A program made the position numbers and the translations under genes. Shown here one piece after another: positions 21,524 through 32,989 of a stretch of DNA of 64,000 bases. This DNA is from Platycnemis pennipes. Its lineage: Eukaryota > Arthropoda > Insecta > Odonata > Platycnemididae. The stretch covers positions 8,401,915 to 8,465,914 of the forward strand of contig OW121846.1 of the NCBI GenBank assembly GCA_933228895.1, in the 5' to 3' direction. Each line of letters opens with the position of its first letter. Position 1 is the first letter of the stretch. The notes beneath the pieces are model-generated. The model was not told the origin of the DNA, did not search any database, and saw only the letters and a list, made by a program, of their open reading frames with translations.

Positions 21524-22207
21524 TTAAGGAATACATAATCTAAGAAATAAAATTTATGACTAACGTAAGTGGTAAAACTCAAAGAGGGCAGATATTAATA
21601 AAATGTCAAAATTATTCCTAATTTGTACTCTGTCTTTTCTTGTATCTATAGCTATGAATGTGGTCCATTTACTTTTGATTAAATAATTAATTGGTAATTA
21701 ACACTTACTTATTCAGGCATATTATGACATTTCCATCAATTAAAGTATTTGAAAGTGTATGGTGTTTTAGTACTTCATAACATCATATATTGCAATATAA
21801 TAATACCATTATATTAGTGGTATAAGTGTCATTAGTAATAGAGAAGAAGAGCTGATTGATAGAATCAGAACTGGAACCAGGAAAATGTGGAACCATCCCA
21901 TCCCCAGTTATTAACAAACCAATGTTTACATAAAATTTCATGTAATGTGCAATCAAATTAACATAATTCATTCCATGGCACAAGGGTATAAATTTTTGAC
22001 TATGATTCTTAGATTTTGGCTTGGTGTCTGCACCTCTAGCAGCATTATAAAATAGCTGAGTAGACTTCAAGAACTATGAGAGTGAACAATGTGCTTACAG
22101 GCTAGCCCCTCAGTAGAGAGCCAGTATATTAAATGGCAGGAGATATCAGCTATTGTACTCTAAATAAATTTTTAGGAAAAATATGAGACACCAGTATGGG
22201 CAATAGC

Positions 22208-25145
22208 TAGGGATGTGCGAGTACTCGAAAATTCGAGTTGAGTCGAGTAGCTTTTGTCGACGGAGTCGCCAAGGCCAATAGGTTCAGAAATCTACCGACA
22301 GGAAGCGCTATCATCAAAATCGAGTAAATCTCTGGTTACACAATAGATTAAGACGTACGAACATGTATTTACATACGTTCATTTACATTTGCGTGAAAGG
22401 TTTCATGTACTTTAAGTGAACGGATTCATGTACGTTTGCGAGAACGAATGGATGAATCGGTGGTTACACGGTGCATGAAACCGCATTTGTACCGTATTCC
22501 TCCGAATATAGCCCCCCCTTTTTGGCCGAAATCTTCACGGAAAAAGTCTGGGGGGGACTAAATTTGAGCTCAAAGCATGTCTGTTGTAAAATTCCATCCC
22601 CTGAGTTTGAAGGTTTATATCACGAAAATGAGTAGTTCAATTTTAAAATAAAGTATATAGAACTAAATCTTATTTATTTACACATTTAATAATGTCAAAT
22701 ACATATTTTTAGTTGATTATATTAATTAATTTTTCGACCGAGACAGATAAAAAAACACCGGATATTTTTCAAGTTCTGGGAAGCAAGTTTAAATTTGATG
22801 CCCACTTGAAGATACACAAGACAAGCCACTTCTCTATTCTTAGCATAAGATATGGAACATTATTTATCTTAGACTAAACAAAGTTTAAAATAGATTAATC
22901 AGTAACCAATTACGTTTCGAATAATATTTAAAAATGTGCTATCTCAGCTTGCGGAAGGCAGAAATTTAGTTAGTTTTGATGGTATTCTTCGTGTTTGAAA
23001 ACTAAGCACGTGTAAAATGACTTAACAAATTGGGAGAATTAGATATGCTTTCAACGTGTATATATTTATTTCGGAAAGCGAGCTCCACGCGATAGGACTT
23101 TTGGCCTGGAGAGATAAGCTGCTCGAGGTTGTCAAGTTGTTAGATACCGTAGGTACTGTGCGCACCAAACACCACGCGAGAAAATTTCTCTAGCATGCAC
23201 AGGAAAAATATCCTTGCCTATGCTTGAATAAAAGTTTATAAGTTGCAGTATCCACTAAAATAAAATCAGCGATAAGAGAGATAGCTTTTGTCCCCACATT
23301 TCTCGGCTTCTCGACGAAAGAAACAAATTGCATTTTAAATTATCTTCAACTCAGTCTCCAAAAACTTTGCACGAGGAGGCATAGTGATGGTATGCTTCCA
23401 AAGATACTGTCAGTTCTTAGACTGACACTGACTTGCATTCTTAAAGGTGATGATTTTTTCCGCTATTGTCGAGTCCTCATGACTCATTCACAGCGATAAG
23501 CGATCTGCTTGCAGCAGAAGTTCCTCACGCGCGCTACCTTTCTCTTTCTGGCGTGCTCTGGATAGTTTAGCGTGCTTTTATAGCCTAAAATAAATATATA
23601 TCGGTATCAAATAAACAACGAATTCTAGAGAGATTTCATAAGTGGATTCATATAAATGACTCGAGAGCAAGAGAAAGGCCCAAAAGGTGATTTCCGCAAC
23701 AGTAAGCGTGCGGGATGGAAATTAACGCAGTCTGACAAATTCGTCAAGAACAAAAATATTGATGAACATAATAGTATGAAACTTCGTGTGAGTATTAACA
23801 AATCCCTTAGCTACAATATGTGAAAAGGAAAGTTTGATATCTCGATCTGTGTTGTTCTTACGATGCCCCAATTCGACGGATCCATCCAGTCCCAAAAAAA
23901 ATTCGCTAAAAATCCGTTCTTGCACACGTACTTAAGTAAAAAAAATTGTAAAAATATTTTAATACTACCAGTAAACGTAGAAATAAACTTTAAGTTGATA
24001 TACTTTAATTTAAAGTCGCATTAGCCATCTTGGAGATATTGGTCTTCAAACTCACTGGTGAAGGAAATTTTATAACAGATGGTGGCAAACTTTTAAGGGC
24101 ATTACGGATGATATAGGTATCGTATGAAACTTATAAGTTTTACTATTCCATTTTTTTATTTCCTATTCAGGATTATTAATTACATCATTAATTGCCAAGT
24201 TCATAGTCATATCTTATCTATAATAAATTTTTGTTCAAATATATTTCCTTAGAAATCGAAAACTTTAACCCACAGGACTCTATACAAAATTCATATACCT
24301 GCTCACATTCATCTGTGAATGAAAATTCATTGTTCAAAAATTATTAACTTGCGTTAATGGAAATCGGAAATAACCCGTTCCAATATTGGGTGTTCATGCA
24401 TCGCGCAAATGATTGGGTGATTGACCCAGGTTCTTTACGATTCTAAGTTCTATCATCTTTAGGCAGAAATCATCGATTTTGAAGAGATGGTGTCAATAAT
24501 TGGAAGAGGAAGAAAAGTATATGTTAAAAAACTAACTATGTAATTAACGGCCAATCATAAATTTGAGGCGCGAGCTTATCAAATATTTACTGTACAAACA
24601 TGGCATTTTGAATGAAATTCACTGCACTGTTGGACTAACCCTCCCGGCATACACGACATCACTGAGAAAGCTTTTAGCTCTGAAAAGGAATGCTCTTCTA
24701 ATTAGGCTTATGTATTCCTTAAGAAAAAATATTTTGCTTCCTGGCTTTCTTTCATTACAAGTTAATAGGGCATGTCACTCATGTAGGCCTCATATGTTAT
24801 GCCTAAGTACACTCTAGGTACCATACTGCAAGCTAATTTACACATTTTTGAGTAATCCTAGGAATGAAGGTAATTTTCTTATTTCGAGAGCTACCGGAAA
24901 ATTTCCATTAGGTCTTTTGGCCTGCGCTACGTGCCATATTAATTTGACTGTTTTTTAATTATGCATTAGGTAGGTAGACCTGCCGATTTGATAGTCAGAT
25001 TGCTGACTAACTTAATTGCCATGACTTAAGTAAAAACTGGGTCTCTTCACTCATGTACAATAATGTACAAAGTCGGCTCGACTAGATACTCGCGAGTACT
25101 TTACAACTCGACTTGAGGTCAAAAAGTACTACTCGCACATCCCTA
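22208..25145. mobile_element. 2.9-kb hAT element, perfect 8-bp duplication
   Basis: Inverted ends TAGGGATGTGCGAGTA (16 bp identical), followed by ACTCGA/TCGAGT-rich subterminal sequence on both sides. Perfect 8-bp target copies GCAATAGC at 22200-22207 and 25146-25153. The 8-bp duplication and TAGGG ends point to hAT. No hAT transposase (RW, dimerisation domain) is visible in six frames, so it is non-autonomous. The interior is composite: 24060-24545 matches 4560-5090, and 23340-23520 matches the second hAT (48230-48390) in inverse orientation. A second copy of this element starts at 63696. Confidence 0.93.
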
Positions 25146-25153
25146 GCAATAGC

Positions 25154-26020
25154 CAATTTGATAATGAAACAAAATGTATAGAAGTATTTGGTTTATATTA
25201 TGGTTAATAACAAAAATTGATGTGATTTTAACACATTGCGGATAGGTCAAAAGTTGACATGTTTTGTGTGCCATCTGTTAAGGACAGGTCATAAGTATAT
25301 TTGTGTTTACATGAACATTGTAATTGTATTGCAGTGGTAGTTTGGAATAAAATAATCTTGCATATTCCTTGAAATTATTAGTTAACCATGTCCCTCCTTT
25401 TCTTTCACAAATGTTGAATCTTCACACCTAATGTTTTATAAAGTCGTGGAGATATAACCTACTTAATAGCTGTGTGCAAAATAGTTGGAGAAAATGCACA
25501 GCCGCAGAAGAAAGATGTTAAAAATTTTCCTGTCAGCAATGCGTTAATATAGTTACTGCAGTAAGCATGACTCTATTGGGAACCAAAATTTCTTTTATGA
25601 GTTTAGTGTTAGGCCAAAACAAAAGTAGGTTAATCTAGGGACCCAAAACCAAGCTGGCCCATCAGCAGCAGTAATCAGTTAAGTCTCATTTTACAGACAA
25701 TGACACATGAAATCACTAGGAATAACTTCACTATAAAAAAGGATAAAAAAATAGCAATCAAAAATGCACTCAAACATTTAATAATGTAATTGCCCACTGC
25801 ATATTTTTTTAAAATATTCAGTGGAAAAATATAATTTTTCTTCCTTTTGGAACTTATGGTTTTCCCATTAATTCTAAAAAATCATAACAACCGTAATGCC
25901 TCCAGTTAGTACTTTCTGAGGAAATATATTTGTATCAACAATAAATAGCAAGTAAATCAACATAAAAATTAAAATAATTCTATAATATTGACTATGCTCA
26001 AATGACATTTCACAAAAGGA
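25154..26020. other. No gene recognised
   Basis: A+T-rich sequence without motif or clear repeat ends. Confidence 0.5.
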
Positions 26021-26028
26021 AAGATATT

Positions 26029-27086
26029 ACCCAAGTAGCCTACAACATTGGGCCAATGTAGGCCCAACATTGGCACTAGATAGAAAGCAAATTCTGGACC
26101 ACAAAGGGAATGGAAAATCTGTTACTTCTTGCTGTGGAAATAATGAATAGTGTGAAGTCCATATTACAAATACAAATGTGGTAATCAACGAAGGTGCTTT
26201 TGAGTGCCTGTAATAATTATAGAGAAAAGAATTTGCATAATTGTGTATATTAACAAATACAGAAGCACGACTCTCACGTATACGTTCCAGCCAAACATAT
26301 TATTGCTACGACTACCGAAACTATTGATGAAATGCCATAATGGTGTGAATTAACTAAGATAGGGTTGAAAATTAATGCCACTTCATATCCATACATATAA
26401 TTTGAAGAATACTCCATGTTCTCATCCTTTTCATTTACCAAAAAAGGGAATTTGAATTGGCGGAATTGCGGGAATGTAATTTTGAACCGAGTGAAACACA
26501 GAAAAGGTTTGGTGGTACATGACTCTTGCCAGGTGTATATTCATTCAAATCGGGTGTTTCACTTCATTTGATGATGTTTCACCACTTTCATCATTTCTGT
26601 CAGTTTTCGTTTTCACTAGCTGTGATATATCTTTCGACCAGGCATAATTTGGACCTGTGGATTCGTAATATTGTTTGACCCAGACTGCTTGGACACATGT
26701 AGAAATTATGAGAGCATGAGTTTGACCTTTGGATAATTTATTCACTGCAATGGTGCTAGATTCGCACGTGGGAGATCATTTTCTTGGTTACACACTGATT
26801 TTATTAGGCATTTCTAGAACTTGCTTCAATCAGAGAAACTTTAATTAGGCTCAATATTGTGTACGCTCATTGGGGACATGGTGACTTACAGGCTATTCGT
26901 TGATTCATATCTCATGCCAACGCTCCGCCAATATTGGTCAGCTAGTGAATCCCGAATATTGAACAGCCAATGATTCACAAAATTGGCTTATATTGGGTGG
27001 CCAATATTAACTATTCATTGGTTCACATCTCATGCCAATGCTCCACCAATATTAGTCAGCCAACGTGGAGCCATGGCTACTTGGGT
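26029..27086. mobile_element. 1.06-kb element with ACCCAAGTAGCC ends
   Basis: Inverted ends ACCCAAGTAGCC and GGCTACTTGGGT (12 bp, perfect). Flanking 8-bp copies AAGATATT (26021-26028) and AAGATGTT (27087-27094), 7 of 8. Next to each end are repeated CCAAYATTGG palindromes: CATTGGGCCAATGTAGGCCC on the left; CCAATATTGGTCAGC, TTGGCTTATATTGG and CCAATATTAGTCAGCC on the right. The interior shows no transposase; a 66-codon frame at 26545-26745 (minus) has no recognisable content. Superfamily open: an 8-bp duplication fits hAT or P but the ends are not typical. Confidence 0.85.
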
Positions 27087-27889
27087 AAGATGTTGATTGG
27101 AATATATCAATCAACAATCTGTTAAATATGACCATTAAAAATTTTTTTAGATACTGACACTCTTGGTGCCACAGAATCCAACCATACCATGAAAGTGCCA
27201 CACGTTTTTTAGGGAAAATGTAACACTTTGGAATACATTGGTACTGCTTTTATGTTAGCCATTTGAATTATTTATACTTGAAAATCAATTACATGAGTAA
27301 TAATTTAAATAGGCAATAACAAAGAGCAATAACAAAGAGCAATAACTATTGATTAAATTGATACAGTTAAGCAGAAGGAATTCCTAATCTGGGAAACCCA
27401 TAAACAAGCAATTTTGCCAAGATCACCAACCACGTACTTCATGCAAAATGTAAACATTTACTGCCAAATCATTACTTCCAAATCATTACCTGCCAAAATT
27501 TTATGCAATTCTTGACATAATTTCTCCCATTTAGCAACTTAGTAGCATTTGAACTTATTAATTTCCCTGTAGTACTCATTGTGTACACAGGTCTTATTCT
27601 GCAGCTTGTCCAAAATGCACAACATTGACAACATCACTAAGATGCACCACAACTAGTTTATAGATTGACCACTCTCAATGAATGGCAAGTGCATTTTTGC
27701 TTGATACTTTTTAACCACTAGACATAATTTAGTAAAATTATGTCATTTGCTCATATTTATCCCTATCCATGTTTAGTTTAAGAAATAGAGGCAACAGCAG
27801 AGGAGTGAGGTATTGACATAAAATGTTAATAACTGCATAAAAAAGTGGTGAAAAAGCTTGATGCTGAGGCATCATAAAAGTGTTCATGT

Positions 27890-28354
27890 GAAACATACCG
27901 CATGGGATCTTCACCAATATATGACATTAAAGAGCAGATAGAGAAAATCCTTAAGTTTCACTGTTTAAAGTGTCACAAAGAATGCAATGACAATGACTCT
28001 ATGGATGAAGGCTCTGGTGTTGATTGAGATCATGTGCTTATGCAGTGGTTTCCATTGCGAAGCACTCAGTATTTCTGGCCAAATGCTAATGGAGCAGAAT
28101 AAAACATTTCATATGGAAATGAACCTCACTTATCGGTGTGATTACACAACAGGATAATCAAGCAAAGGCATGGCATATCACAGTGCAGTGTGGCAAAAGA
28201 GAGACTTTCAGTAGATTTGGAAGACCGTGCTCATGTCCTGAGTCCTCAGCAGGTATACAATGCTGATGAAACAGCATTATTTTGGCATTGTTGGCCAAAA
28301 TAAAACATTAGCTTTTGTGGATGAAAAGGTAATCTCCGGGCTGAAGGACTTTAT
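27890..28354 (+). pseudogene. Tigger/jerky-like transposase, N-terminal half
   Basis: Seen: GSSPIYDIKEQIEKILKF (helix-turn-helix end, GxSTIxDIxKxKxxI type), VLMQWFPLRSTQ (second helix-turn-helix, V..WF...R), MLMEQNKTFHMEMNL, then LSPQQVYNADETALFWHCWP with the first catalytic Asp in YNADET, and TLAFVDEKVISGLKD after a frameshift. Order and spacing match the CENP-B/jerky/Tigger transposase family. Broken by stops and frame changes and then by the insertion. Confidence 0.82.
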
Positions 28355-29977
28355 CCCGGTAGTGCTCGCAATGTATCTGTCAGATAATTCTAGCCAAAAT
28401 GCAAATTATTACAATGTTGGCTCCATCTTCCGGGCTGAGCTTCTTTGCATCCTGAGAGCATTTCATCTTGAGTACTGTTTTGTGACAATCACTCAGATGC
28501 CACCAAACTGTCGCCTTTAGAGCAGGGTGAGACCTGTCGAGTCCGTGCCTAGTATCCGAGAGATACATTCTTCCACATCAGTGCTCTTTGTGGCCATGCG
28601 TGAGACGGAATGGCTTCAACTTCAAGGTGTGAGTTCAATGTGACTGATCCTGATGATGTCAAAATTATTAGAAATATTATTTTGAAAATTGATTGTGAAA
28701 GTGACAAAGTGAAACAGGCTAAATGTGCAACATTTATGGTCTACCAATGGAATCAGGGTTGAATTTTTTATGCTGGTGACGTCAAAAAATCGTTTTGGTT
28801 TTTTTGCTGCACTACATTAGATTTGATAATATAGCTACTCACACAGAAAGGAAGAGAACTGACAAACTTGCCGCCATACAGGCATTTTTTGATTGCTTTG
28901 TGCAGCAGTGCAAAGGCCCATACTCTGTTGGTCAGAATGTTACAATTGAGTTGCTACCCAAATTTCAGGGAAGATGTAGTTTCCAGCAATATATACCATC
29001 CAAGCCATCCCGGTATGGAATAAAAATGTTCACTATGGCAGATTCCAGAATGCATTACCTATGTAGCATTGAAATATACGTAGGAATGCAGCCAATTGGA
29101 ATTCACTGTAAATATAACTCTTCGCTGATGTAGTTTTACGACTATCTGAAACAATTTACGGAACTGGAAGAAATATAATAGCCGACAATTGGTTCACAAG
29201 CATTCCAATAGTTCAAAGTCTAAGAAAAATAAAATAGTCATACGTAGGAACTATGAAAAAAATGAGAGAGATTCCTCCAGATTTCATATCTGGAAAAGAT
29301 GAACAAGTATCTAGTTCCATTATCGGATTCAACGATTGCGAAACACTTCTATTCTACATCCCTAAAAAAAGCAAATGCTTAGTTTTAGTTTCCAGCATGC
29401 ATTATGACAGCTCGATAGACAAGAAAAGTGGACAGGTTAAGAAACCAGAAATATTTAAGCATTACAATGCACATAGAGGGGGCGTCGACATGTTACATGT
29501 GATGATTGAAACTTACAAAATGGCGAGAAACACAAGGAGGTGGCCTATGGTCATCTTTTATAGTGTGCTAAACACAGCAGCAATAAATGCCCAAGTTTTG
29601 CACTGGGGAAATGGCCTCAAAGTTGGAAACAGAAGAGACTTTTTGAATGAGCTAATACATTGTCTCACGTTAGATGAACTGCAGAGGCAGGTACAAAAAT
29701 AGTTTTACAAGCGGAGGGTAGCTGCTGATTTCAAAAATCCTTGACGACAAATGTTTGTGTTCATAATTATTACTTTCTTACGAAAATGGTCTTGTGAAAA
29801 TATATTTTTCCACGACTTTAATGCAGGAAATTTAAGCTTAAGAATATAGAATTCAAAAGAGACCACACATTCAAAGAACATGCTAGTAATGCAATTTAAT
29901 GAACTAAAATTGCATCCATATCTGACAGATATATTGTGGGAACTCCCGTTACACATCCTATTGTGGGCACTGCCGGG
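28355..29977 (+). mobile_element. piggyBac element inserted in the Tigger/jerky-like element
   Basis: Ends, both read inward: CCCGGTAGTGCTCGCAAT (28355) and CCCGGCAGTGCCCACAAT (29977 backwards), 15 of 18 identical, and both followed by ATCTGTCAGATA. Flanks are TTAT (28351-28354) and TTAA (29978-29981). CCC ends at TTAA are the piggyBac hallmark. At 1.6 kb it is shorter than intact copies; the transposase N-terminus is absent. Confidence 0.92.
28795..29702 (+). pseudogene. piggyBac (PGBD4-like) transposase, decayed
   Basis: Seen: IRFDNIATHTERKRTDKLAA, SVGQNVTIELLPKFQGRCSF, QQYIPSKPSRYGIKMFTM, CSIEIYVGMQPIG; after a stop at 29131 and a frame change, IADNWFTSIPIVQSLRK; then MKKMREIPPDFISGKDEQV, LVLVSSMHYDSSID, VKKPEIFKHYNAHRGGVDML and MARNTRRWPMVIFYSVLNTA. 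These are successive motifs of the DDE_Tnp_1_7 domain. The first catalytic Asp (normally in NVTIDEML) is missing, as NVTIELL is one residue short; the second (ADNWF) and the Asp in GGVDML remain. The cysteine-rich C-terminus is not evident. Inactive. Confidence 0.9.
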
Positions 29978-30780
29978 TTAAGGACAGAGTGACAGTGCTT
30001 GCAAGTCCTAATGCTGCAAGAACACAAAGCTTAAAATTATAAGTTATAGGAAAAACCAAAAAACCCAGAGCTTTTAAAAACATTTGTTTCTAGGAGTGTA
30101 CCTTTCAAATAGAGGTGGTTGAATTACCTCTGACATTATAATGGATTGGCTTGCCAACCATTTTGTTAATGAATCATGAGGCCATCATAATGATTCAAGT
30201 TGAGACCCAAAACACAGAATTTTAGTAATTCTAGATATTACTTCAGCTCATCCTAAGGCAGAGCTTATGACAAGAGACAATGTTTCAGTTGTTCTTCAAG
30301 CTCAACACTGCACATCCCAGATACAGCCTCAAGATCAGGGCAGATTAAGACCACTTAATTGTAGATATCAATTTGATCACAAGGTTCCTTACTGGTCTAA
30401 ATTTGGAGAAATTCGTGACTGATAAAATAAAAGAATATAATCTCATAGAAATGATGTAGGCAATTTTGTGTGCATGGAATAATATTTCACAGTCAGTTTT
30501 AAAGCATCCATGGTTTAAAAAGTTGTTGGCTTGAAGACTTGATGGAGACGAATTAAGTAGGGATTTCAGAGGCTTTCAAGTTTCTGAGAAAAACCATATG
30601 ATGATGGTGTTGGTTGAGTATGCAAACAGCATCCATAACTCTGAATTGAAGGAAATGGTAAATTTAGAGGAATGGCTATTGACCACAACACTCCCACCAT
30701 GCAACATTACACAGATCATGAAATCATTGAAGTGGCAATTAATAATATTATTAAATAAATTCAAATAAGGATGAAGACGA
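29978..30780 (+). pseudogene. Tigger/jerky-like transposase, C-terminal half
   Basis: Seen: KDRVTVLASPNAA immediately after the piggyBac end, VIGKTKKPRAFKNI, RILVILDITSAHPKAELMTR (second catalytic Asp region, LLLDNAPAHP type), SQIQPQDQG (normally QPMDQG), EYNLIEMM, AWNNISQSVLKHPWFKKLL, then DFRGFQVSEKNHMMMVLVEY and VNLEEWLLTT. The last motifs are the jerky-like C-terminus. Several stops and shifts. The right part of the domain therefore sits 1.6 kb from its left part because of the insertion. Confidence 0.85.
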
Positions 30781-30789
30781 GCCTGAAAT

Positions 30790-31633
30790 TGTTGGAGGAA
30801 GAGTAACTATTGATGACTGTTATTGCATTTATTGTGCTACCAGACTCATAAGAGGTCTGGAACAGCAAAGTTTCATTAACGTGCAACACATTAAGAAACT
30901 CTACATGCTGCGAAATTATCTGAGAGAAGTCAAAGCATTTTAAGCAAACGAATATTGTAGATATGACTAATGGTTTCAGGCTTAACTATGTGGAACCACT
31001 CCATATCAGAAATTTAAAAAAATTACGCCTTGCACGGTCCACTACAGTCTATAGTGAACCATACAAAGTGTACCTACTTATTTTAAATTTCTGATACAAT
31101 AGTTATGTTTTGAAAAGCAACTATAGATGTTGCATTAGGAAAAGTATCTTCCATCTCAGTCACCCATGATGTAGTGACGGATGGCCATGCAGATGATGGC
31201 TACACCAAGCGATGACAGCATGATAAATCACCTAATAACAAATGAAGCACAGTAGTAAATGTATACTGCTAAACACAGCATTAGCAATTCAAAATTTTGT
31301 ATTTCCTGTTTCACTTTAATATTATACTTTTATATAGACTTGTACCGAACCCACTTTTTCCGACACCAAACCAATACCTCGATACCAGTGGCGATACCGA
31401 TAGTATTATTTGCCGATACCTTACTTATTTTTCTAAAAAAATTTGATAAGTGCTTTCTTCTCGTGAAGTCAACTCAGGAATCAAAAGTGTTATAAAAGAG
31501 CACCTAATTATTGAGAGAAATGACATTGTGGCAACTCTTACAATTATCACTGGAATTATATTCCAAACTCTAAGCCCTCTTGCATTTGTAAATACTGAAA
31601 ATTCTTTTTAAGAAATAAGAGCTGCTGAACATG
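30790..31633. repeat. Mixed remnants
   Basis: At 31355-31425 there is a cluster of GATACCGATA / CGATACC strings like those at 2605-2680; both may be ends of one hAT-like family but neither has a clear partner or target duplication. An imperfect palindrome (CTGCTGAACATGCTCAGCAG) occurs at 31622-31641 and again at 32667-32686. Confidence 0.4.
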
Positions 31634-31647
31634 CTCAGCAGCTCATA

Positions 31648-32615
31648 GCAGTAGTAGTAATGAATTAAAAAGTTGCTCCGACAGCCATGATCATTTTGCA
31701 CCTTCTAAGCCTTGAGTACCTTATGTATATCTTGTTTAAAAATATTATTCCCTGATAAAACTGTTACCATTTATAGCTATGCATATATTCATGAAGTTAT
31801 GCATTATATGTTTTAGATAAGATGGTGAAATTTCATGTATTTGAGAAAGCTAAGAACTCCGTCTATCTTGGTGTCGCCATCTGTTAAAATATCTTTCAGG
31901 TCCCCTGTGATTTGAAATTTTTCACGGTTGCTGCCGTATTTTCTGCACTCAACCAGGATATGCCTTACAGTTAGAATGGATCCACAATGCTCGCATAATG
32001 GGTGCTCCTTCTGTTGCATGAAGAGAAATTTATGGGCAAGAGTGGTGTGCCCAATTCTTAAACGAGTTATTATAACTTCCTCCCTTCTGTTTTTCCAAAT
32101 GGATGATGGCCAAGGGTAGACAACAGCCTTGATTTCCCACAGCTTATTTTGGGTTTCGTTTACCCATGTTCTCTACCACTGATCCTTTAATACTTGACCA
32201 AATTTTGTCTGCATGCCATTAGTTGTAACATGGGTGAAATCCACTTCTCATTTGCTGAGGGCTTCTTTTACTGCAAAATCTGCTTTTTCATTGCCTGAGA
32301 TCCCTATGTGACCTGGGCACCAAGCATAAGTAATGGCGACATCTTTGGCTGTCAGTCTAGAGAGAATATCCTGAATGTCTTGGGCGATAGTGTCCCGAGG
32401 GGAGTCGGTGGCAATAGACTGCAAGGCACTCAGGGAATCAGAGCAAGTAATGTAAGCCGGTTCCCTCAGTAATATGTTCTCCAAGGCCATCTTAATCGCA
32501 AGTATTTCAGCGGTGTAGACGCTACAAAAAGGGTGTAGCTTCACCTGGGAGATTGATGCTTGGGATACAAAAGAGCAGGCAGTGGATGATTTGGACTAGG
32601 ACCCATCTGTAAAAA
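31648..32615 (-). mobile_element. 5'-truncated I/jockey-group LINE with 14-bp target duplication
   Basis: Perfect 14-bp direct repeats CTCAGCAGCTCATA at 31634-31647 and 32616-32629 bound a minus-strand LINE end. Coding parts are RNase H and the C-terminal CCHC-like motif (see separate entry). The 3' end, at the left, is followed on the minus strand by ATTACTACTACTGC, a short microsatellite-like tail as seen in I-type elements. Truncated at the 5' side within or before RNase H. Confidence 0.85.
31813..32544 (-). pseudogene. LINE RNase H domain and C-terminal end
   Basis: Seen on the minus strand: CSVYTAEILAIKMALENIL, YITCSDSLSALQSI, AITYAWCPGHIGISGNEKAD; then, after stops and a frame change, HPLCEHCGSILTVRHILVEC and a C-terminal stop at 31813. 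Motifs are the RNase H Glu (TAE), Asp (SDS) and His-Asp (GHxGxxGNExAD) sites of I/jockey-group elements, followed by the CxxC...H....C end motif. Reverse transcriptase is missing. Confidence 0.88.
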
Positions 32616-32776
32616 CTCAGCAGCTCATATTTGAATGCATTGCTCAATGACATATTATTGACATGGCTGCTGAACATGCTCAGCAGTTAAGAGGGTTCTT
32701 CTATCTGGACCATAGCACTAGTTTCTGAAAATATTTGCTTAGAAAACTCTAAACCTGCAGGTACACCCAAATACAG

Positions 32777-32850
32777 TGGACTCTCGTTAGCACGTTTTTG
32801 TAGGGACCCGAAATCCTGAACATTGTAACGAGGAAAACTTGCTGAACAGG
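32777..32850. repeat. Single Tigger-like element end
   Basis: TA followed by CAGTGGACTCTCGTTAGCAC and AACGAGGAAAAC, a pogo/Tigger-like inverted terminus. A related fragment lies at 1431-1500. The other end was not located; the element may extend into the unassigned sequence to the right, where an ATGCCTCCCAAAAAAATACG start (32981) would be a typical but unproven N-terminus. Confidence 0.45.
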
Positions 32851-32989
32851 TTAGGCCTTCTTGGGTTATGTTGAAAACATGTGTGTGGGTTGCATAACTT
32901 CTGGGGGCCATACATGTGTCATTATGTTAGTTCAATGCTGACATAAATTTCTTGTATCAAAGTGCCATTTTCAATTAATATGCCTCCCA

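Larger units (their letters stand above)
27840..30780 (+). mobile_element. Tigger/jerky-like element split by a piggyBac
   Basis: Two coding halves in the same orientation flank the piggyBac insert at 28355-29977. Terminal repeats were not identified. The left half covers DNA-binding and first DDE motifs, the right half the rest of the DDE domain and C-terminus. The insertion target is a TTAA within codons for K-D (start of the KDRVTV motif); it reads TTAT on the left and TTAA on the right, the left copy having one changed base. Confidence 0.85.
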
